Below are positions 37,379-44,924 of a DNA stretch of 64,000 bases, in pieces. Numbering within the stretch: the stretch's first letter is position 1; every line of letters begins with the position of its first letter. Made by a program: the position numbers and the translations under genes. This DNA is from Lachnospiraceae bacterium AC2031 (GTDB taxonomy: Bacteria; Bacillota; Clostridia; Lachnospirales; Lachnospiraceae). The notes beneath the pieces were generated by a model. It saw nothing but the letters and a program-made list of their open reading frames with translations. It did not search any database and was not told where the DNA came from. The stretch is taken from positions 1,054,001 to 1,118,000 of the forward strand of contig JIAB01000001.1 of NCBI GenBank assembly GCA_000687975.1, written 5' to 3'.

Positions 37379-39199
37379 CATTGGAGTTATTCGAATTGTC
37401 AGATTATCATTAGCTGCAAGTCCAGATACAGAGAATCCCTTCTCTGCTATCTCTGCAGCACTAATTACTGTTTCTTCCTTTGTCCATAGATTCTTGACAG
37501 AGTATTTATCTGCATTTACAAAGGCATCAGCATTCACCATCTTCTTTCCAAGATAAAGCTTTATAAGCTCAGGACTGATTGATATCCTGTCTTCTCTAAA
37601 GCCCATACTGACATTTATAAATGACAGAGCAACACTGCCATCCGAAAGAGGTTTTGCAAGAACATCCACTCTATCATTATCACGAAGATAAGTTGTATCC
37701 GGCTTCACACCCTTTGATGTAAAGATTCTCTTTGCCTGAACACCAAGACTATCCTGGTTCAAAGCTATTACATCTTCATTCGTAATAACCTTATATATGT
37801 CGTCATCTTTTTCTACATTTCTAAGATCCATTCCCAGCATAAGTGGAGAATTAAGCATACACCACATAGTCATATGAGTCTTATTCATCACATCGGTCAT
37901 GCCATTCATTCCAATGACCAGCATATCAGGATCATTCCAGCCCTTTTCTAGACCTGCAAACTCATCCATAATTACAGCTTTATTATACTGAGCTGTAACA
38001 CTTACAGTGTAAGCCCCTTCCCAGGATACTGTTCCAGGATCTCCATCTGATCCAACCTGAAATGTTATATCATTTAGAATTCTCCAGGAATCACCTACCT
38101 TGTATCCCCAATTCTGTGGCTGAGTCTTACCCCATTCACATATTGAAAAGAGAATGTCCTTATCAGGAGCTATTTTACTAAAGCTTTCCTGAATCCTTGT
38201 ATAAGAGGTAAGTGTATTCTCCTGACGACGATGATTCATTAATCGCAGAGTATTCTCGCCCTTCTTAAGGTTTATTCTAATAGGAGCATATAACTCTGTA
38301 TCACCTGGTTCACCAAGCATATCATCATAGTAGTAATTTACTACTAAGTCTTCTGCCTGTCCCACTGCAACCTGCAGCCAGCTTCCAGAGCCTTCCTTAG
38401 CCCCACACCTGGCATCAATATAGAGATCATACTCTCCATCTTCTGAAGCTTTAATCTTAAAGTGAAGTTCACTGCTTAGCTCATCTACAGGGGAAGCATC
38501 AGGACTTGTTCCATCAAAGGTACCAATACCAGTTACATACTCACCCTCAACAAAAGCACGGCTTCCAGTGATCACTCCATCAAGTAGTGCGTCGAATACC
38601 ATTTCTTTACTTTTATCAGTTGTTCCATCATCAGAAACCTTTATTAATCTAATGCCTTTTATATCAGGTGCAAATGTAAACTTCGCATTCCTTGGACAGG
38701 AAAATGTAGCATTATCATAAACGTTATAACAATTGTCGACTTTAATATAATCTATCTTCCAGTTTACATAATCTTGGCAATCAATATCTTCATATCCAAC
38801 AGTTCCAACCTCAAGACCCGAACAAAGCCTGTCTCCTACATCATTATACATACCAAACTTAAGGCCTTTATCATGAATGTAATCAGACATAGCCATAAAG
38901 CCGCTAGGAAACTTTTCTGCGTCACTGGTAAGATGTCCGTCAACTCTCTTTGAACCATAGCATCCATCATCAAGCACTACATATGTATAGCCCAGCTTAT
39001 CCAGCCCAAGCTCGATCATCTTATCTACCATAGCCTTGGTAAGAGTCTCATTATTTCCGCTTCCAAATGCATTCCAGCTGTTCCAGCCCATAGCAGGCAG
39101 ATGCCCCTTCTTGCCAAAGAGAACCTCACCATTCTTAAAGGCGTCAAATCGTAATCTATCATCCTGTATCTCTACAGGCTTCCACATCTTTTCACTCAT
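37376..39199 (-). CDS. GH27 alpha-galactosidase with inserted beta-sandwich domain
   Basis: About 607 residues from the ATG at 39199 (MSEKMWKPVE), which has AAGGAG nine bases upstream. The barrel begins with AMGWNSWNAFG, the nucleophile is Asp155 in YIKVDNCYN and the acid/base is Asp377 in SWRILNDI; WNDPDMLVIGMNG and NSPLMLGMDLR are also GH27 hallmarks. Between about residues 165 and 345 a beta-rich domain (CBM6/35- or NPCBM-like, YDLYIDARCGA, LKKGENTLRLMNH) is inserted into the barrel; most GH27 enzymes are near 400 residues and lack it. No signal peptide, so action on imported galactosides is expected. Confidence 0.9.
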   Translation of the reverse strand: MSEKMWKPVEIQDDRLRFDAFKNGEVLFGKKGHLPAMGWNSWNAFGSGNNETLTKAMVDKMIELGLDKLGYTYVVLDDGCYGSKRVDGHLTSDAEKFPSGFMAMSDYIHDKGLKFGMYNDVGDRLCSGLEVGTVGYEDIDCQDYVNWKIDYIKVDNCYNVYDNATFSCPRNAKFTFAPDIKGIRLIKVSDDGTTDKSKEMVFDALLDGVITGSRAFVEGEYVTGIGTFDGTSPDASPVDELSSELHFKIKASEDGEYDLYIDARCGAKEGSGSWLQVAVGQAEDLVVNYYYDDMLGEPGDTELYAPIRINLKKGENTLRLMNHRRQENTLTSYTRIQESFSKIAPDKDILFSICEWGKTQPQNWGYKVGDSWRILNDITFQVGSDGDPGTVSWEGAYTVSVTAQYNKAVIMDEFAGLEKGWNDPDMLVIGMNGMTDVMNKTHMTMWCMLNSPLMLGMDLRNVEKDDDIYKVITNEDVIALNQDSLGVQAKRIFTSKGVKPDTTYLRDNDRVDVLAKPLSDGSVALSFINVSMGFREDRISISPELIKLYLGKKMVNADAFVNADKYSVKNLWTKEETVISAAEIAEKGFSVSGLAANDNLTIRITPM

Positions 39200-39257
39200 T
39201 TTGTTACTACTCCTTAACCAAAAATCCCCTAAATGACCCCACTGCACTTTATTTAAA

Positions 39258-39509
39258 TTAAGCTGTCATACGCTCATTTTCACGAGCAACCACGATGATC
39301 TCATCCATGGTTACGCCGAAAACCTCAGCTAAAACAACCAGATTATCTATAGTCGGAAGTGTCATTCCACGCTGCCATTTGTATATAGCCTGTGGAGTTG
39401 CAAATCCAAAAACATCCTGCAGATCTGCTACAGAGAGACCTGCTCTTTTACGTAGGATGGCAATGTTTCTGCCAGTACCAATAGTATCAATCATAGGTAT
39501 CATGTTCAT
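39258..39509 (-). CDS. Small XRE-family DNA-binding protein
   Basis: About 83 residues from MNMIPMIDTIG (ATG at 39509, with GGAGG six bases before it). The helix-turn-helix is GRNIAILRKRAGLSVADLQDVFGFATPQAIYKWQRG, read as two segments, followed by LPTIDNLVVLAEVFGVTMDEII. No sensor domain. It is 58 bp upstream of the GH27 gene and may regulate it, or be an orphan. Its target cannot be told. Confidence 0.85.
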   Translation of the reverse strand: MNMIPMIDTIGTGRNIAILRKRAGLSVADLQDVFGFATPQAIYKWQRGMTLPTIDNLVVLAEVFGVTMDEIIVVARENERMTA

Positions 39510-39578
39510 TCTTGTCCTCCGATCTAGGCCCCCTGTGGAGAACAAGCATCCGACAGTCAATCCTGCTAGATGTTTGCA

Positions 39579-40781
39579 CTACTCAGAAGCCTTGAAGTTA
39601 TAAACAGGCTTTAGTACCTCTATGACATCTACTGACTCTTTTATAACATCTATGATGTCACCAAGAGACTTATATGCCATAGGCGCCTCATCCAATGTGT
39701 TCTCATTAATAGAAGTAGTGTATACTCCCTTCATCATTTCGTGATACTCATCCATAGATAGAGTATTCTTCGCCACTGTACGTGACATGATTCTTCCAGC
39801 CCCATGTGGTGCTGAGAAATTCCACTCAGGGTTTCCCTTTCCTACCGCTAGAACGCTGCCATCCCTCATATTTATAGGGATCAGGACCTTCTCGCCCTTA
39901 TGTGCAGCAATGGAACCCTTTCTCAGTATCATTTCATCTGTATCAATATAGTTATGAATGGTATGAAATGCCTCACCAGGTGTGATTCCAGTCATTTCGA
40001 AGATAAGCTCAGCCATCTTCTCTCTGTTTCGTCTTGCAAATCTCTGGCAAATCTCTACATCATGAAGATAATCCTCAAAGTATGTGCCATATAAATAACA
40101 AAGATCATCTGGAATTAAACATTCTCTATTCTCCCATTCAATCTCCTTGAGAGCCGCCTCAATCTCAGATCTTCTGCCCGCCGCCTTATATTCAGCGATC
40201 AGAGCATCTCTCTTGGCATAGTATTCATCCTTTCCAGAGTGAATTTCTACTGCAAGCTTCTGATAATATTCACAAACCTGCTTTCCAAGATTACGACTTC
40301 CTGAATGAATAACGAGGTACTTTGTTCCATCAGCCGCTTGATCAATCTCAATAAAATGGTTTCCCCCGCCAAGTGTACCAAGGCTTCTCTCTATGTATCT
40401 GGAATCCTTAAGTACTCGATTGCATCTAAGCTCACTCAGATCAAATCTTTCCTTACGACCATCCCATACATGCATTCCCGATGGAATCGTATGACAGGCC
40501 TCATCGAATCTTTCGAAATCAATATCTGCCTTTCCCATTTCCACCGTATACATACCGCATCCAATATCCACTCCCACTATATTTGGAACTGCTTTATCGA
40601 TGACGGTCATTGTTGTGCCGATCGTGCAACCCTTTCCCGCATGAACATCAGGCATTATTCTGATCCTGCTGCCAGCAGTAAACTCGTAATCACACATTCG
40701 ACGAATCTGTTCTATAGCTACATCCTCGATTATATTGGTGTAGCATATTGCTGTATTAACGTTTCCCTTAATTTCAAGCAC
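39579..40781 (-). CDS. rtcB: RtcB-type RNA ligase
   Basis: A 400-residue RNA-splicing ligase that joins 2',3'-cyclic phosphate or 3'-phosphate ends to 5'-OH ends using GTP and Mn. The GTG start at 40781 (LEIKGNVNTAI) is chosen because AAGGAGG lies nine bases before it. Metal-site and guanylylation motifs are present: PDVHAGKGCTIG, GVDIGCGM, GGGNHFIEID, VIHSGSRNLG and the nucleotidyl-acceptor His in APHGAGRIMSR. The protein is shorter than archaeal RtcB (about 480), as is common for bacterial homologues of this subclass. Upstream is a 52-codon ORF in the same direction. Role in the cell is probably repair of cleaved tRNA or mRNA. Confidence 0.92.
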   Translation of the reverse strand: MLEIKGNVNTAICYTNIIEDVAIEQIRRMCDYEFTAGSRIRIMPDVHAGKGCTIGTTMTVIDKAVPNIVGVDIGCGMYTVEMGKADIDFERFDEACHTIPSGMHVWDGRKERFDLSELRCNRVLKDSRYIERSLGTLGGGNHFIEIDQAADGTKYLVIHSGSRNLGKQVCEYYQKLAVEIHSGKDEYYAKRDALIAEYKAAGRRSEIEAALKEIEWENRECLIPDDLCYLYGTYFEDYLHDVEICQRFARRNREKMAELIFEMTGITPGEAFHTIHNYIDTDEMILRKGSIAAHKGEKVLIPINMRDGSVLAVGKGNPEWNFSAPHGAGRIMSRTVAKNTLSMDEYHEMMKGVYTTSINENTLDEAPMAYKSLGDIIDVIKESVDVIEVLKPVYNFKASE

Positions 40782-40830
40782 CGTCTCGACCTCCTTTCCA
40801 AATAAGTGCTGATCTAGCAACTAATGTGCA

Positions 40831-40868
40831 TAAGAAAACCGCTTACCTTGTACACAAGATAAGCGGTA
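40831..40868 (-). terminator. Hairpin between the 52-codon ORF and rtcB
   Basis: ACCGCTTATCTTGT and ACAAGGTAAGCGGT pair almost fully (one mismatch, tiny AC/GT loop), followed on the minus strand by TTTTCTTATG. The T run is short, so this may be a partial terminator that sets the ratio of the short ORF to rtcB, or a processing site. Confidence 0.6.
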
Positions 40869-40902
40869 AATAATTTCAAATGTATTAATATAGAAAAGCC
40901 TC

Positions 40903-41061
40903 TTACTGCCAACCAGGCCTACGCTTTCCCACAATACAAGAGTCTCCGCTCATCTTAAATGCACGCATATTCCCATTACCAATCCCTGTGGATTCAGGCA
41001 ATACACACATAATACTGTCGAGACGACTAATATTAAGTTTTGTGGTTGTATATGCGAACAT
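40903..41061 (-). CDS. Putative 52-residue protein upstream of rtcB
   Basis: A short frame, below common length cut-offs, encoding MFAYTTTKLN at the start and VGKRRPGWQ at the end. It has GGAAAGGAAAGAAAC directly before the ATG, normal codon use for the region, and a hairpin 34 bp after its stop. No membrane helix or signal; Gly/Asn-rich centre (GIGNGNM) and a basic tail. I know of no family. It precedes rtcB in the same orientation and may be a partner, a leader or an unrelated small protein. Coding status rests on the ribosome binding site and context only. Confidence 0.5.
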   Translation of the reverse strand: MFAYTTTKLNISRLDSIMCVLPESTGIGNGNMRAFKMSGDSCIVGKRRPGWQ

Positions 41062-41076
41062 GTTTCTTTCCTTTCC

Positions 41077-41100
41077 AGGGCACGCCTGCCCTCTTTTTTT
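41077..41100 (+). terminator. Plus-strand terminator without an obvious plus-strand gene
   Basis: AGGGCA-CGCC-TGCCCT followed by C and seven T. Nothing on the plus strand between 40782 and 41077 looks like a coding gene. On the minus strand the same hairpin would be just before the ribosome binding site of the 52-codon ORF. A small RNA on the plus strand is possible. Confidence 0.55.
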
Positions 41101-41230
41101 CTAAAACCATTTCACAGAATAACACATATCATTTTATTTGTCATTATACTTCTGGTATAATTTTGAAATTTTTTTCTTAATATGATAATATTTCCTTGGG
41201 GTATATAAAAAAGGAGAAGGAGACAGGGGT

Positions 41231-42922
41231 ATGCATAGTTACAGGGAAACCAGTGGCCTTAGGCGCCACATTCTTATAGTAGATGATGAACTGATAAACC
41301 GTGAGATTCTTGGCAATCTCCTACAACAGGACTACGAGGTTCATTTTGCTGAAAACGGAAAGCAGGCACTTGATATACTGCTGAAGCGAGAGCATATATA
41401 TTCTCTTGTACTGCTCGACCTTCTTATGCCTGTCATGGACGGTTTCGAATTACTTGAAAAAATAAAGGCTGATGATGTTCTAAAGACAATTCCTATTATT
41501 GTCATGACATCCGAAAAGGATGCAGAGGTAAGAAGTATAAAACTTGGAGCCGCTGATTTTATTACTAAGCCTTATGATATGCCAGAAGTAATCCTGGCCA
41601 GGTGCGAGAGGATCATCGAGCTTCAGGAAGATAAGAGCCTGATCAGAGCTGCTGAAAAGGATCACCTTACAGGCCTCTACACCAAAGACTTCTTTACACA
41701 GTACATAAAACAGATTGAAAAGTATAACCCTGAGAATCATATGGATCTCATGGTCATAAATGTGGAGCATTTCCACCTTATCAATGAACTTTATGGTCGC
41801 TCTGAAGGTGATAAAGTTCTTAAATGTATTGCTGATCTGTTGTCTCAGATTTTCGATGATACTCAAGGTATCAGATGCAGAACTGAGGCAGATTATTTCT
41901 ATGTTTATTCTAAAAATGGTACAGACTATGACAAGACCCTCCTCACTCTTCTGGAAGGTCTTACGGATAGAGTGCCTGATTCTCACGTCCGCCTTCGTAT
42001 GGGCGTTTATCCCGATGTTGATAAAGAGCTTATAGCTGAAAACTGGATTGACAGGGCTAAAACTGCCTGTGACCGTATCAGAGGCGACTATTCCAGACAT
42101 ATTGCTTACTACAATAATGAATTCTATGAGAAGGCCAAATATCAGGAGAAACTGATAAATGATATCGACAAGGCTATTCTCTCGAAGGACCTTATAGTTT
42201 ACTACCAGCCAAAGTACAGCATTCAGGGAGATACTCCTAAGCTTAGAAGTGCCGAGGCACTTATCCGCTGGAAGCATCCAGAACTGGGAATGATAAGCCC
42301 TGGTGATTTTATACCACTGTTTGAAAGCAACGGTCTTATTCAGAAGCTGGACCGCTATGTATGGAAGGAAGCCGCAAGACAGGTTGGTGAATGGAAAAGA
42401 GAATATGGCCTGTCTGTTCCTGTATCAGTAAATGTATCACGAATGGATATCTATTATCCAAAGCTTCGAGACGACTTTATAGACCTTCTCAGCAGTAATG
42501 GTCTTGAAAACAACGAGCTGATGCTGGAAATCACTGAGTCTGCCTACGCAGATAACGCAGATCAGTTGGTAAATGTAATTGAAAATCTTCGAAGTGACGG
42601 ATTTATGATAGAGATGGACGACTTCGGTTCCGGCTATTCATCACTGAACATGCTCACTACTATCCCTATTGATGCATTAAAAATGGATATGAAATTCATC
42701 CGCAATATGCAGAAGGACGAGAAGAGTATGAAGCTGGTGGAGCTGGTGCTGGATATTGCCAAGTTCCTTCAGGTTCCTGTAATCGCAGAGGGTGTAGAAA
42801 CTGAAGAACAGTTAATGCTTCTTAAAGAAAGAGGCTGCGATATCATTCAGGGCTATTACTTCTCTAAACCTGTACCACCAGAAGATTTCACTCAGTTCAT
42901 CAAAAAGGAGTTAGGACAATGA
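41231..42922 (+). CDS. REC - degenerate GGDEF - EAL c-di-GMP phosphodiesterase
   Basis: A 563-residue cytosolic protein. The receiver has Asp in LVLLDLLMPVMDGFE. The cyclase fold at about 140-300 has TEADYFYVY where GGDEF should be and so is inactive. The EAL domain (about 310-560) has all catalytic positions: AEALIRWKHP, VNVSRMDI, EITESAY, DDFGSGYSSL, KMDMKFI, AEGVETEEQ and QGYYFSKP. It should hydrolyse c-di-GMP to pGpG under control of phosphorylation. The next gene, an HPt protein, overlaps its stop codon (ATGA), so the phosphate probably comes through it. Confidence 0.93.
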   Translation: MHSYRETSGLRRHILIVDDELINREILGNLLQQDYEVHFAENGKQALDILLKREHIYSLVLLDLLMPVMDGFELLEKIKADDVLKTIPIIVMTSEKDAEVRSIKLGAADFITKPYDMPEVILARCERIIELQEDKSLIRAAEKDHLTGLYTKDFFTQYIKQIEKYNPENHMDLMVINVEHFHLINELYGRSEGDKVLKCIADLLSQIFDDTQGIRCRTEADYFYVYSKNGTDYDKTLLTLLEGLTDRVPDSHVRLRMGVYPDVDKELIAENWIDRAKTACDRIRGDYSRHIAYYNNEFYEKAKYQEKLINDIDKAILSKDLIVYYQPKYSIQGDTPKLRSAEALIRWKHPELGMISPGDFIPLFESNGLIQKLDRYVWKEAARQVGEWKREYGLSVPVSVNVSRMDIYYPKLRDDFIDLLSSNGLENNELMLEITESAYADNADQLVNVIENLRSDGFMIEMDDFGSGYSSLNMLTTIPIDALKMDMKFIRNMQKDEKSMKLVELVLDIAKFLQVPVIAEGVETEEQLMLLKERGCDIIQGYYFSKPVPPEDFTQFIKKELGQ

Positions 42923-43260
42923 TAACAATAGATGCATTAAAGGAATATGGAGCAAATGTAGATGAAGGGCTTTCACGCTGTATGGGAAATGAAGCTCTGT
43001 ACCTAAAACTTGTAGGTATCATTTCTTCTGAAGATAAGTTTGAAACACTTAAAGAAAGCATTGAGTCAAAGGATCTGGACGGTGCATTTGAAAGCGCACA
43101 CGCGCTAAAGGGTGCAGTTGGTAACCTATCCCTTACTCCACTATATGATCCACTGGTTCAGATCACTGAACTACTTAGATCAAGAGAAGATACAGACTAT
43201 TCAGAACTAATCACTGAAATAATTAATAAGAAAACAGAATTAGATAATCTATGTAAATAG
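42919..43260 (+). CDS. Free-standing HPt phosphotransfer protein
   Basis: A 113-residue four-helix-bundle protein with the phosphotransfer His in SAHALKGAVGNLSL. It overlaps the REC-EAL gene by 4 bp, so the two are made together and it probably carries phosphate from a hybrid kinase to the REC-EAL receiver. The HPt is soluble and has no other domain. Candidate kinases are the two hybrid kinases in this window, though both have HPt domains of their own. Confidence 0.9.
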   Translation: MITIDALKEYGANVDEGLSRCMGNEALYLKLVGIISSEDKFETLKESIESKDLDGAFESAHALKGAVGNLSLTPLYDPLVQITELLRSREDTDYSELITEIINKKTELDNLCK

Positions 43261-43272
43261 GATCAAGCTATA

Positions 43273-44403
43273 TTATATGTTATTCGGAAGAACAATATAA
43301 AGCGCCACCAGTAAACATAGGAAAATGATATTGATAACGGTAAATGCCAGAAGATAATGCTCTCCTTCCTTCTTACCCTTATTATAAAACTTATAAGTGA
43401 TAAGACTTGCCATACTTGCGATCAGTGTTCCAAGTCCACCAAGGTTCGTACCAATAAGAAGTGATGGTCCCTTCTGGGTAAATGCAGAAAGGAGCATAGC
43501 TGCCGGAACATTGCTTATGAACTGCGAAGCAAGCACAGCGGTGAGAGTAACATTTTTCTCTATTACACGAGACAAGGTGTCATGAATAATATCAATTCTT
43601 CCTAGATTTCCTATCAGAACAAAGAAGAATATAAATGTAAAGAGAAGTCCATAATCGATACCTACAAAGGCTTTTCTATCAAAGATCAGAACAACCAGTG
43701 CTACTACTCCAAGCATGATACCGAAGTTTATTATATTGGATACCGTAAGAAGACATAAAGCAAAAAGTGCCGTATATACAACAAGCGGTCCTATCTTTGG
43801 TGCAGATACTTCTTCTGTCACTGCTGTATCTACTGTCTTATCAGTCTTATTTAGTATCAGAACGCTTATTACGAGAAGCATCAGTGATACAGCGCTATAT
43901 GGAAGCATCAGCTTAACAAAATCTACAAGCGATATATGATATTCCGTATAAAGATAGAGATTCTGAGGATTTCCAATAGGTGTCAGCATGCTTCCAAGAT
44001 TTGCTGATACTGTCATAAGTATCAGTGTATACATGGTTCTTCTTCTATCCTTAAACGCTTTTAATACATTTAGTGCGAATGGAACCAGGGTTACAAGAGT
44101 AACATCATTTGTGAGCAACATGCTCATAAAGAATGATAAGATCACAAGAAACAAAGATATATACTTTTCTGAATGTATTTTTCCAAGAAGCTTATTAGTA
44201 AAGAAATCAAAGGTTCCAATTCGAATATAGGCACTGACAACCAGCATCAGCGAAAAAAGAATTGCAAGAACCCTAAAGTTAATATAACCAATATATCCCG
44301 AATCAGGCTTAACGAAAAAGCATGAAATAAAAGCAAGTACTCCTGATATTATAAGGATAGAATCCTTCTTGAATATTTCTACAAGCTTTTTAGTGGCTTC
44401 CAA
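43273..44403 (-). CDS. SLC13/ArsB-type anion permease
   Basis: A 376-residue membrane protein with about ten hydrophobic helices. The paired motifs TNDVTLVTLVPFA and SNVPAAMLLSAF and the loop SMLTPIGNPQNLYLY are typical of the ion-transporter superfamily with ArsB, NhaD and the dicarboxylate/sodium symporters. Substrate (dicarboxylate, citrate or arsenite) cannot be decided; no arsR or arsC is near. Shorter than most DASS members (about 430-470). Monocistronic, convergent with the HPt gene. Confidence 0.82.
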   Translation of the reverse strand: MEATKKLVEIFKKDSILIISGVLAFISCFFVKPDSGYIGYINFRVLAILFSLMLVVSAYIRIGTFDFFTNKLLGKIHSEKYISLFLVILSFFMSMLLTNDVTLVTLVPFALNVLKAFKDRRRTMYTLILMTVSANLGSMLTPIGNPQNLYLYTEYHISLVDFVKLMLPYSAVSLMLLVISVLILNKTDKTVDTAVTEEVSAPKIGPLVVYTALFALCLLTVSNIINFGIMLGVVALVVLIFDRKAFVGIDYGLLFTFIFFFVLIGNLGRIDIIHDTLSRVIEKNVTLTAVLASQFISNVPAAMLLSAFTQKGPSLLIGTNLGGLGTLIASMASLITYKFYNKGKKEGEHYLLAFTVINIIFLCLLVALYIVLPNNI

Positions 44404-44430
44404 AACCTACTACCTCGCATTCTATATAAT

Positions 44431-44468
44431 AAAAAAAACACCAAAAGCGAATTATATACTTTTGGTGT
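44431..44468 (-). terminator. Second of two tandem minus-strand terminators
   Basis: ACACCAAAAG pairs with CTTTTGGTGT (44438-44468) and is followed on the minus strand by eight T. It stands just before the anion permease start and should stop read-through from the small membrane-protein gene. Confidence 0.8.
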
Positions 44469-44481
44469 GGAATGTCAAGAT

Positions 44482-44514
44482 AAAAAATATACCACCGAGT
44501 ACTCTCGGTGGTAT
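44482..44514 (-). terminator. Terminator of the small membrane-protein gene
   Basis: ATACCACCGAG pairs fully with CTCGGTGGTAT (44489-44514, loop of four), followed on the minus strand by ATTTTTTATC. Confidence 0.88.
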
Positions 44515-44551
44515 TGGGGAGAAATAAGCTGTAATTTATAAAATTACAACA

Positions 44552-44782
44552 CTACTTGCTATTTTTTCTATATTTAACCAGATTATCAATTCCCAGACCA
44601 ATTGAGAAAATCGCCATTCCTATCTGAGTAATAACAAATCCGTTAAATCCATATCCTGATGCAGTTCCATAAAGGCTGATTCCTGCAGAAAGGAGCCAGA
44701 TGAACGCTCCTGCAAACCATAAGATCATGCATGTCTTTGAATTGTCTTTCTTATCCTTTTTTACTGTAGCTTTATTTGTCAT
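44552..44782 (-). CDS. Small two-helix membrane protein, unknown function
   Basis: About 76 residues from MTNKATVKKDKK (ATG at 44782, GGAGG eight bases upstream). The N-terminus is strongly basic; two membrane helices (CMILWFAGAFIWLLSAGIS and FVITQIGMAIFSIGLGI) are joined by a short Gly/Tyr-rich loop, with a basic tail. I do not recognise a family. It lies 106 bp after the BlaR1-like gene, in the same direction, with two terminators behind it, so it could belong to that regulon. Confidence 0.7.
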   Translation of the reverse strand: MTNKATVKKDKKDNSKTCMILWFAGAFIWLLSAGISLYGTASGYGFNGFVITQIGMAIFSIGLGIDNLVKYRKNSK

Positions 44783-44924
44783 CGAAATAACCTCCATTTC
44801 CTTAATATCTATTTGCATTTGCTTGTTTATATATTTGATGATTGAATATTACCGCAAGTAATGCATAAATACTGGGAATCTGTTGTGAACAGAACAAATA
44901 TTGTCGTAAATGGAAAAACATCTC

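Noticed and set aside
40305-40805. 166-codon open frame on the plus strand
   Set aside because: Antisense to rtcB with no supporting start site; rtcB motifs are conserved on the other strand.
41480-42277. 265-codon open frame on the minus strand
   Set aside because: Fully antisense to the REC-EAL gene, low-complexity composition and no ribosome binding site; a shadow frame.
43273-44403. Arsenite pump ArsB
   Set aside because: Only the superfamily fold is clear; no arsR, arsC or arsA near and the same motifs occur in dicarboxylate and sodium carriers.
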